Part shown: positions 16,467-23,491 of the stretch, in pieces
How positions within the stretch are numbered: position 1 is the first letter of the stretch
Layout: every line of letters starts with the position of its first letter
Origin: Litoribacter populi
Lineage (GTDB): Bacteria > Bacteroidota > Bacteroidia > Cytophagales > Cyclobacteriaceae
Assembly (NCBI RefSeq): GCF_007483685.1
Contig: NZ_VMKN01000002.1
Coordinates: forward strand, 618,510 to 682,509
DNA length: 64,000 nucleotides
Direction of reading: 5' to 3'
Notes under the pieces: model-generated
The model's database searches: none
What the model was told of the DNA's origin: nothing
What the model saw: only the letters and a program-made list of their open reading frames with translations
Translations under genes and position numbers: made by a program

Positions 16467-18080
16467 CTAATTGTCCCCGCTGGAATCTTTTCCAAAGAAG
16501 TTTTTGAATCCGTCTTTATTGGTCTTCAGCTCATCATTATAATTTGGTGTCAAACTTTCCTGGCCGGGAAATTTCTCCACCTGCAGTGCCTGAGAGGGAA
16601 TTGCAAACCTGATCCCTATGGACTTTGAAAGGCCCAGAACTTTCAAAAGAATTTCTTGCCGGCCCTGTAGTTCTTCCGACCATGTAGGAACCTTGAAGAA
16701 GATATAAAACATGATATTTACAGAATAGGCCGAAATGTCATTTAAATAGATATTAAAGGAATCTTTTCTGGTTTTGGGGTGCTCAGTTACTATTTGTCTT
16801 AATCCGGCCACAAACAGTTCAATCAAAGCTGGTGGAGTGTCCAAAGGCAATGTAAATGTGGTGTAGAACCTTCTATACTGCCTTAAACCATGGTTATCAA
16901 TAGTGGAGTCAGCAAATTTGCCATTGGGGACATAGTACACTGAATTCCTGAAGGAACGAACCCTTGTAGAACGAAAACCCACTTCCTCAACAGATCCATC
17001 AATATCTCCGGAAGTAATCCAATCACCTACCTGAAAGGGTTTATCCACAAAAATCATGAGGGAGCCGAAAAAGTTTTTGATGGTGTCCTGAGCTGCCAAC
17101 GCAAATGCAAGACCACCTATGGAAAGTCCTGTAAGCAATGGCCAAATATCTATATTCAACCCTTCTTTAAGGATGAACAGCACCCCCACCAAAAGCACAA
17201 AAACCTTCATGGATTTACGCATCAATGGCACTAGTTGATCATCTAGGGTATTTTCTGTTTTGGCCGTAATTTTTTCTAAATAGGCGCTCAACACCCCCAC
17301 TAGCCTGTAGAACATAACAGTCACCACTAAAGGCTTGAGAAATTTCAATACCAATAGACTGTAATGGACAACTTCGATTGGAAGTTGCAAAACCCGAATA
17401 AAAATCCCAAACAAGGACAACAGAACAAAAATACTGAGCGGTCTAGCTACGGGTACGACATATTTCTTGGCAGCATTTTCATAACCAAGCCTTTCCAAGG
17501 AAGAGATAATTATATACTCAAAGAAAAGGGTAAAGACCTTGTGAACAGCAAAACCCAATAAAATAACTAAAAAGATACTTATTAATTGCCAGGTTTGAAG
17601 TCCGAAATAAGTGTCTGTCCCAAACTTTGGGAGTACTTGTAACAGCTTATCTGCTCCGAATGGATATAACTCGGCGTGAATCTGATTGATAGAGGCAACA
17701 GAATGGCTTGAGAACCTCCAGACCCCCTGTTCTTTTTCAAGGTAAAGTTGGGGCAAGCTTTCCTCAACTATGTATATAGAGCGAACTGTGTTTTCGGTAG
17801 AATCTACATAATTCGGATCATCAGGAATCCTTTCCAGATGAATAATTACTCCGGCGCCATCAAAAACCTGTTTTAATTTTATAGCTTGCTCTTCCAATTC
17901 TTCTTGTGAGAAATCCGCAGGAGCAAGGGACTTGGAAGCTGCCTTAGGCTGGAAGTCTTCACCCGTCAAATGATTGAAGAAGTTCTCTAGGGCCGATTTT
18001 GGACTTCCCAAATCTTGGGCCTTTGCGTTTTGGATGAAAAGGAAACCGATCAAAATGAGGAATACCTTCAGCTTATTCAT
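16467..18080 (-). CDS. Mechanosensitive channel of the MscS family with N-terminal extracytoplasmic domain
   Basis: 537 aa from the ATG at 18080, which opens a signal peptide (NKLKVFLILIGFLFIQNAKA). Residues about 22-160 form an extracytoplasmic domain. Four membrane segments follow, then the pore helix and MscS core: LSIGGLAFALAAQDTIKNFF, VDKPFQVGDWITSGDIDGSV, VGFRSTRVRSFRNSVYYVPN. MscS channels open on membrane tension and release solutes under osmotic downshock. The layout is that of the larger MscS-like proteins rather than the 286-aa E. coli MscS. It is encoded opposite the small membrane genes around it, near a K+/H+ antiporter. Confidence 0.9.
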   Translation of the reverse strand: MNKLKVFLILIGFLFIQNAKAQDLGSPKSALENFFNHLTGEDFQPKAASKSLAPADFSQEELEEQAIKLKQVFDGAGVIIHLERIPDDPNYVDSTENTVRSIYIVEESLPQLYLEKEQGVWRFSSHSVASINQIHAELYPFGADKLLQVLPKFGTDTYFGLQTWQLISIFLVILLGFAVHKVFTLFFEYIIISSLERLGYENAAKKYVVPVARPLSIFVLLSLFGIFIRVLQLPIEVVHYSLLVLKFLKPLVVTVMFYRLVGVLSAYLEKITAKTENTLDDQLVPLMRKSMKVFVLLVGVLFILKEGLNIDIWPLLTGLSIGGLAFALAAQDTIKNFFGSLMIFVDKPFQVGDWITSGDIDGSVEEVGFRSTRVRSFRNSVYYVPNGKFADSTIDNHGLRQYRRFYTTFTLPLDTPPALIELFVAGLRQIVTEHPKTRKDSFNIYLNDISAYSVNIMFYIFFKVPTWSEELQGRQEILLKVLGLSKSIGIRFAIPSQALQVEKFPGQESLTPNYNDELKTNKDGFKNFFGKDSSGDN

Positions 18081-18215
18081 AATCATTCAATTAAATGTTC
18101 GCCCGCAAACTTAATCATTTCGGGTAACCATCTTAAGATAAGCAGTGGTTTTTTTAAGATGGTTTTCTTTGTGCTTAAGGTTGAAATTTCCCCAATAATC
18201 ACTTAGCTTTATTTT

Positions 18216-18572
18216 ATGAACTGGAAAAGACATATGACAGACATCCTTCAGCTTTTGATGGTTGGTATGTTTGTGTCCCTTTCTTTTTTCCTCATTGGGA
18301 GCAAAAGCTTGCAGGGAGGCCCTAATGAAGCAGAATATATGGTGAAAGGGCCCCTACAAAATGAAATCACCCCCTTAAATAGCCCTGTCAGAGTTTCAAT
18401 TTCCAAACTTAACCAAGCTTCATTAAAAAAAGCAATACTGGGCGACAAACTGGCTTCGCCTAATCCGTCTTTAGTTGGCCTTGGGACTGGGGTCAACAAC
18501 AAATTTGCCGAGCACTTTCAGCTCCTACTTTTCCTGACCAAAATAATTTTTCCTTTCCATTATTATTGGTAG
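18216..18572 (+). CDS. Small membrane-associated protein, unknown
   Basis: 118 aa. The N-terminal segment ILQLLMVGMFVSLSFFLIGS is a signal peptide or membrane anchor. The middle (about residues 45-95) is polar, and the end is hydrophobic and aromatic (FQLLLFLTKIIFPFHYYW). Same architecture and similar last residues as the protein at 15396-15755. It is divergent from the MscS-type gene and 183 bp ahead of the antiporter operon. No family recognised. Confidence 0.5.
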   Translation: MNWKRHMTDILQLLMVGMFVSLSFFLIGSKSLQGGPNEAEYMVKGPLQNEITPLNSPVRVSISKLNQASLKKAILGDKLASPNPSLVGLGTGVNNKFAEHFQLLLFLTKIIFPFHYYW

Positions 18573-18755
18573 TCTTTCAAAGAACCTACTGATTAGCCAC
18601 TTTTTTTTTGGCTATTGCACCTCTTAATACAGAGGAGTTGAAAACTGCTATACGTAGATATTCAGGTATAAACCCTTAGGTTATTGAGGGAGAATTCCTG
18701 TTGTCTTGGAAAAGCTGTTTTCATCCCTTCTATTTGGACTCATAAAATAGCAGCT

Positions 18756-20252
18756 GTGAACGTAACAATAGAAAATATACTTTTAATTGGGTCAATCCTT
18801 TTAATCATAAGTATCGTAGTGGGAAAAACCTCCTATAAATTCGGGGTGCCTACTCTGGTTCTATTCCTTTTTGTGGGGATTTTGGCAGGCTCAGAGGGAT
18901 TGGCCGGTATCCATTTTAGCAATTTAAAAGTAGCCCAATTTGTTGGCATAGTAGCATTGAACTTCATTCTTTTTTCTGGCGGTCTAGATACAAGCTGGCA
19001 GTCTATAAAGCCCGTTCTATGGCAAGGTGTGACACTATCCACTATTGGTGTTTTGATTACTGCGATAAGCCTTGGGCTTTTTGTCTGGCAGGTAACTGAT
19101 TTTTCACTTTATGAAGGATTGCTGCTTGGGGCGATCGTTTCTTCCACGGATGCTGCTGCTGTGTTTTCCATCCTCAGATCCAAAAGTCTTGCACTCAAAA
19201 GCCGGATAAGACCAACTCTTGAACTGGAAAGCGGCAGTAATGATCCAATGGCTTACGTGTTGACCATAGCTTTTTTGGGCCTTGTGGTGAATCCCGACCA
19301 GTCAATTTGGACAATCTTTCCCTTATTCTTGAGGCAAATGATGATCGGGGCATGTATGGGTTTCCTTTTCGGCGTTTCGAGTAAGTATGTTATCAATAAA
19401 CTCGATATTGGCTTTGATGGCTTATATCCTGTTTTGGTTATAGGTTTGATGCTTTTAAATTTTTCCAGTACGGACTTGTTTGGAGGCAATGGTTTTTTAT
19501 CCGTATACCTTGCAGCGGTATATTTAGGCAACCAAGAATTTATCCATAAAAAGACGGTGCTCAAGATGTTTGATGGACTGGCTTGGCTAATGCAAATTGT
19601 ACTGTTTTTAACCTTAGGGCTCTTAGTGGTCCCCTCCCAAATCATACCTCTTATGGGAATAGGTATGATTATATCACTTTTCCTGATTCTTATTGCCCGC
19701 CCTGTGGGTGTCTTTTTAAGTCTTTTACCCTTTAAGATGAAGCACAGAAGGAGGTGGTATATATCTTGGGTAGGACTCCGTGGGGCAGTACCCATTGTGT
19801 TTGCCACTTACCCGTTAATTGCCGGTATTGAAAAAGCCAGTATTATTTTCAACATAGTCTTTTTTATTTCCGTGACCTCAGTACTACTACAGGGTACCAC
19901 TCTTTCTTACATAGCCAAACTATTTCACGTGGCCCTCCCTGAAAAAGTAAAGCAAAGGTTGCCCATGGATTTGCTTTTATCGGATAACCCAAAAGCAGAG
20001 ATGGAAAAAATACAAATCACAGAAAATAGTTCTGTGCTTGGAAAACAGATTGTAGAACTCAATTTCCCCCGGACTTCCTTAATTGCCATGATTGAGCACA
20101 ATGGTAAATATTCTATTCCAGCTGGAACAACCAAGATTAAAGCAGGAGATGTGCTTTATGTACTATCTGAAAATAATGACTCACTTAAAAAAGTATACGA
20201 TTCCTTAAATCTAAAAAACTCAGAAAAGAAAACATCCTCCAATGAAGATTAG
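18756..20252 (+). CDS. Potassium/proton antiporter, CvrA/NhaP2 type
   Basis: 498 aa from a GTG at 18756; the open frame extends upstream to a TTG at 18684, but the extension is not hydrophobic and the GTG begins at the first membrane helix (NVTIENILLIGSILLIISIV). About 12 membrane helices carry the CPA1 signature GAIVSSTDAAAVFSILRSKS and LELESGSNDPMAYVLT, which holds the ion-binding acidic residues. A TrkA-C domain occupies about the last 75 residues (MEKIQITENSSVLGKQIVEL, IKAGDVLYVLSEN). It exchanges cytoplasmic K+ (or Na+) for H+. Its last 11 bp overlap the next gene, so the two are translationally coupled. Confidence 0.88.
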   Translation: MNVTIENILLIGSILLIISIVVGKTSYKFGVPTLVLFLFVGILAGSEGLAGIHFSNLKVAQFVGIVALNFILFSGGLDTSWQSIKPVLWQGVTLSTIGVLITAISLGLFVWQVTDFSLYEGLLLGAIVSSTDAAAVFSILRSKSLALKSRIRPTLELESGSNDPMAYVLTIAFLGLVVNPDQSIWTIFPLFLRQMMIGACMGFLFGVSSKYVINKLDIGFDGLYPVLVIGLMLLNFSSTDLFGGNGFLSVYLAAVYLGNQEFIHKKTVLKMFDGLAWLMQIVLFLTLGLLVVPSQIIPLMGIGMIISLFLILIARPVGVFLSLLPFKMKHRRRWYISWVGLRGAVPIVFATYPLIAGIEKASIIFNIVFFISVTSVLLQGTTLSYIAKLFHVALPEKVKQRLPMDLLLSDNPKAEMEKIQITENSSVLGKQIVELNFPRTSLIAMIEHNGKYSIPAGTTKIKAGDVLYVLSENNDSLKKVYDSLNLKNSEKKTSSNED

Positions 20253-21057
20253 GCTAATTGTGCATATTGACTTTTCCTTAAACACTGAGTTATTATTAAA
20301 TCATGCTTTTATCTGGGCTAATGCTATGGGGGCAAGACTTCTCCTGGTTCATCAAGTACAGCTATTACTTCCGTCCCTAACTGATATTCAGACACGATCA
20401 GAAATTTTAAGGAATGAAAAGAAGATGGCAGAAGAGAAAATCAATTATTTACTAAACAGATTACCTCAAAGTCAATATTTCCCAATAGGAATTAAAGTTT
20501 TTAAACATTCCCTTTTGTTAAAAACGCAAAAATTAATTGCGGAAGGTGATATTCTTTTCATGCTTTACCCTAATAAAATCGGATTAAATTTTTTACACGA
20601 TAATGGTTTTGAGTTTAATGCAGCGAAGGTGTTACCCATACCAATAATAATTTTACCTCAAGAATATAATTTGTCCCTGCCGTTAAAATTTTTCATTGGA
20701 GTGAAAAATATTAACACTCTAAATATTAGGGCTTTAAACTTAATTTTAAATAAACTAAATTATTTAAATATTAAATTAATATTTTTCACAATCATCGATT
20801 CTGATGTTAAGAATGACAAGACTGACCTAAAACCATTAACCAAATCATACGCTGAAAATTTCGAAGTTTACGATCATAGTTTTGTTGATAAAAACGCTAA
20901 CGTGCTAATGAGAAGTTTAATCACACCCAAGGGAGGGGAGATTCTCCTAGTTCAAAAGGAAAATAAATCCTGTATAGGTCATTTATTTAATAAATCAACC
21001 ATAAACACTTTGTTGAGAGAGCGAAAAACACCTATGATTATCCTCCCAGAAATATGA
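20242..21057 (+). CDS. UspA-like universal stress protein, divergent tandem domains
   Basis: 271 aa. The N-terminal half has the UspA pattern IRLIVHIDFSLNTELLLNHA, FIWANAMGARLLLVHQ and ends IPIIILPQEY. The second half repeats this and ends TPMIILPEI. The ATP-binding motif G-x2-G-x9-G-(S/T) of ATP-binding members is not evident in either half, so nucleotide binding is doubtful. Start overlaps the antiporter gene by 11 bp and the stop overlaps the next gene by 4 bp, so it is part of one operon and may regulate the antiporter. Base composition is markedly more AT-rich than the surrounding core genes. Confidence 0.65.
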   Translation: MKIRLIVHIDFSLNTELLLNHAFIWANAMGARLLLVHQVQLLLPSLTDIQTRSEILRNEKKMAEEKINYLLNRLPQSQYFPIGIKVFKHSLLLKTQKLIAEGDILFMLYPNKIGLNFLHDNGFEFNAAKVLPIPIIILPQEYNLSLPLKFFIGVKNINTLNIRALNLILNKLNYLNIKLIFFTIIDSDVKNDKTDLKPLTKSYAENFEVYDHSFVDKNANVLMRSLITPKGGEILLVQKENKSCIGHLFNKSTINTLLRERKTPMIILPEI

Positions 21058-21545
21058 TAAATGTAAATCTAAAGATATTTCTCTTAGTTTATATATTCCT
21101 CATGTTATTTACAATCATTATTTGGGGATACTATAGAAAAAAAATGCTTTTCCATGAAAAGCCTGTTTTTCCTTTAGTCGATTCTTTAGGCCTCTCTAAT
21201 ACCACTTTTTCAATTTTTTCAGCCACACTATTGATAATATTATTTACAGATAATTATTATTATTTATATCCCTTACCCCATTTAGGGAGTAATCTTAGCA
21301 CGCATTTTTGTATTTTGATTTTAAAAATTGCATACGGATTTATAATTGCTTCACAGATATTTTTCAATAAATCCCTTTCAACATTTACTGCATCAGACTA
21401 CTTCAATACGTTAGGGGAAAGGATGTATATCAATGGTATGTTTTTGCAATTCTTATGCTTTTCATTAATATTCCCAAACATTTTTCTATTTATAATTGCC
21501 ATAACATCACTTACATTTCAATGTATTAAATTTAATTATAATTAA
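21054..21545 (+). CDS. Four-span membrane protein, unknown
   Basis: 163 aa with hydrophobic segments at about residues 6-28 (IFLLVYIFLMLFTIIIWGYY), 52-68 (FSIFSATLLIILFTDN), 84-105 and 132-155 (GMFLQFLCFSLIFPNIFLFI). The start codon overlaps the stop of the UspA-like gene (ATGA), a mark of translational coupling. No motif that fixes a function was recognised. The next gene follows after 3 bp. Confidence 0.6.
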   Translation: MINVNLKIFLLVYIFLMLFTIIIWGYYRKKMLFHEKPVFPLVDSLGLSNTTFSIFSATLLIILFTDNYYYLYPLPHLGSNLSTHFCILILKIAYGFIIASQIFFNKSLSTFTASDYFNTLGERMYINGMFLQFLCFSLIFPNIFLFIIAITSLTFQCIKFNYN

Positions 21546-21548
21546 ATT

Positions 21549-22043
21549 ATGGAAACACCTTTACTAATATTACTAATCATAACTTTAATTGCTATTTCAA
21601 CAATTTACCTTATTGAATCAAAGAGAAATTTAGAAATAGAAGAACACAAAATAGATTTTTTTAATAGAATGAGTAAGGAGATGAATATGACTATAACTTA
21701 CAAATCCTATTGGAGAAAAGTATATATGCTCGGAATAGATGAAAAAAATAAAAAAATTTTATACATTCAATTTTTTTCGGCTACACCATCAATTGTATTT
21801 AAAGATCTTAATGAAATTAAAGAAGCTAGTATTCTTCAGGATTCAACAATTACAACCCCTAAAAATAATTCTACAGACCATATTCATCTTATATTGAAAC
21901 CCAAAAGCATAACTCAATTGAATATTAAAATAGAAATTTATGATAGTAAAAAATTCTCGCCCTCAGAAGAAGATTATTTGTTAGCTAAAGAGTGGAAAAA
22001 GCGGATCGGAGATTTAATTATTCCCTCCCAGTTATCAAGATAA
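21549..22043 (+). CDS. Membrane-anchored protein of unnamed paralogous family (copy 2)
   Basis: 164 aa. One N-terminal membrane span (PLLILLIITLIAISTIYLI) and a soluble domain with the same blocks as the protein at 15841-16383: W-R-x-x-Y-x-x-G-(I/V)-(N/D) around residue 55, a D-L-x-x-(I/V) block, an (L/I)-E-(F/I)-Y block and a final (K/E)-W-(K/E) helix. It ends the coupled unit antiporter - UspA-like - membrane protein - this gene. It is strongly AT-rich compared with copy 1, so the two copies are old or of different origin. Confidence 0.65.
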   Translation: METPLLILLIITLIAISTIYLIESKRNLEIEEHKIDFFNRMSKEMNMTITYKSYWRKVYMLGIDEKNKKILYIQFFSATPSIVFKDLNEIKEASILQDSTITTPKNNSTDHIHLILKPKSITQLNIKIEIYDSKKFSPSEEDYLLAKEWKKRIGDLIIPSQLSR

Positions 22044-22118
22044 CCTTCACTAAGTTGCAAAATTTTAACGCATGGAGAGAGGTTACTAATTTTAAACCCA
22101 TGATCAAGTTAATAAGGT

Positions 22119-22553
22119 ATGACATTTATTAAGAAGTTTTTGAGATTTTCAGATTTGGAAAATTCCACCGAAATAAGAGAAGCGATGAAATTTGAAGCAG
22201 ACTACAGAAAGATAAAAAGGAAATCTGAGGAAATCAGGTTAGCAAATGAGTCATGGGCAAAGGATAACCAAATATTAAATGACTTGAGGAAAAAGGGTAA
22301 GCAAGCAGAAAAAACCCAAGATTTTGAAACAGCAATATCCTTTTATAAATCCTGTCTCAAGCTTGGCCAAAAAAGTAAGCACTTAGCTTTAATAAATTTC
22401 ATTCATGATATAAACAGACTTATTGTTCTATATACAAAGACAAATCAGAACAGTCAACTTAAAAAACTTTTAAAATCTCTCCTATCAGAATATTCAAATT
22501 CCAACCACTCAATCGAGTGGAAAATTCGTTTGAATAAGATTTCTGATAAATAA
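22119..22553 (+). CDS. Helical protein with possible TPR-like segment, unknown
   Basis: 144 aa, highly charged and predicted all-helical. Residues about 60-105 (KGKQAEKTQDFETAISFYKS, CLKLGQKSKHLALINFIHDI) look like one tetratricopeptide-type hairpin, with the F-x-x-A-I-x-x-Y/F-x-x-x-L pattern. There is no signal peptide. It is 75 bp after the paralogue gene on the same strand and shares its AT-rich composition, so it may belong to the same accessory block. TPR assignment is tentative. Confidence 0.5.
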   Translation: MTFIKKFLRFSDLENSTEIREAMKFEADYRKIKRKSEEIRLANESWAKDNQILNDLRKKGKQAEKTQDFETAISFYKSCLKLGQKSKHLALINFIHDINRLIVLYTKTNQNSQLKKLLKSLLSEYSNSNHSIEWKIRLNKISDK

Positions 22554-23008
22554 AAAACAGGTTCACGCCCCATAATAAATTGCTATAATCCGTACCTTCA
22601 TGGCAAAAGCCCAAAAACCATCTTCTGAGTGCGCAGCACTATCTCCAAGATTCTTAAAAGCAACTAATCTCCGAAACCAGCACCTCGTCCTGTAAATACT
22701 TGGTATCTGGTACTTTATACCAACATCTGCCCTACTATACAATGCAATAGGTACTAAGCAGCCTATCGATGGGCGCTCAAATAACTTAAAAAGTTGATAG
22801 CGGAAAACAACGTTCATCCCATAAGCTTTAAACCATAAGCCACAAACTATTATCCCTTCTTTGCGCGCCTCGCGGTTGTTACCACTTCGTACTTCGTATT
22901 TCGTACTTACAACTTCCTTTCTAACCTACTGACAAATAAATCCTTACTCCCCGGAACCATTCTTCCCCAAATTCTTTTTAAAAAAGTGGAGAAGTATTGA
23001 ATTATCTT
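22554..23008. repeat. Non-coding stretch with dispersed repeat words
   Basis: 22818-22850 has CATAAGCTTTAAACCATAAG, 22860-22880 has CTTTGCGCGCCTCGCGGTTG, and 22886-22910 has ACTTCGTACTTCGTATTTCG, each related to repeats elsewhere in the window. An 84-codon minus frame at 22563-22817 lacks any recognisable feature and is not annotated. Confidence 0.6.
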
Positions 23009-23022
23009 TATATTTGCCGTTA

Positions 23023-23382
23023 ATGAATCGAAACAGAAAAAATAGAAGCCTATTGAAGGAAAGGGTTACCATTTTGTTGGTAGTGTTTTTCTGCATTCTG
23101 ATCTCCGGGTCGGAAAGGTTTGTGCAGTTCGATTCATCCGTCAAAAAAGTGGAGCAGGCCGCCTCTGAGGAGCAGCCTAACGAAAACCAGACTTTCCTTG
23201 ACGTGGCCGTGGATGCTGTGGTACCTTTTGCCACTACTGTAGCCGAGACTGCCCTTTATTTCATCTACGAGATCGTAGGATTTGAAAAGGAGACCTTTGC
23301 TGTTAAAGAGGAGGTTTCTCGTTATCCCAGTCACTTTTTGGAGATCCTTCTTACCAGGATCATTTCTCCCAACGCCCCCTAA
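23023..23382 (+). CDS. Small membrane-anchored protein upstream of secDF, unknown
   Basis: 119 aa from the ATG at 23023. A basic N-terminus (NRNRKNRSLLKERV) precedes one membrane span (TILLVVFFCILISGS). The remaining part is mostly helical and contains LDVAVDAVVPFATTVAETA. A TATATTTG box ends 6 nt before the ATG. It is 109 bp ahead of secDF on the same strand. Nothing identifies a function; position suggests only possible co-expression with the translocon gene. Confidence 0.6.
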   Translation: MNRNRKNRSLLKERVTILLVVFFCILISGSERFVQFDSSVKKVEQAASEEQPNENQTFLDVAVDAVVPFATTVAETALYFIYEIVGFEKETFAVKEEVSRYPSHFLEILLTRIISPNAP

Positions 23383-23491
23383 TATCCATTTTTCTATATT
23401 CAACAATAGCCTGAAATATCAGGCAGATGGCATTCCTATGCCCTCAACCCCAGTTTAAAAACAATCAATTTACTTTATATCAATTATTACT

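Noticed and set aside
22563..22817. 84-codon minus-strand frame
   Set aside because: No start context, domain or conservation clue; it lies in repeat-containing intergenic DNA.
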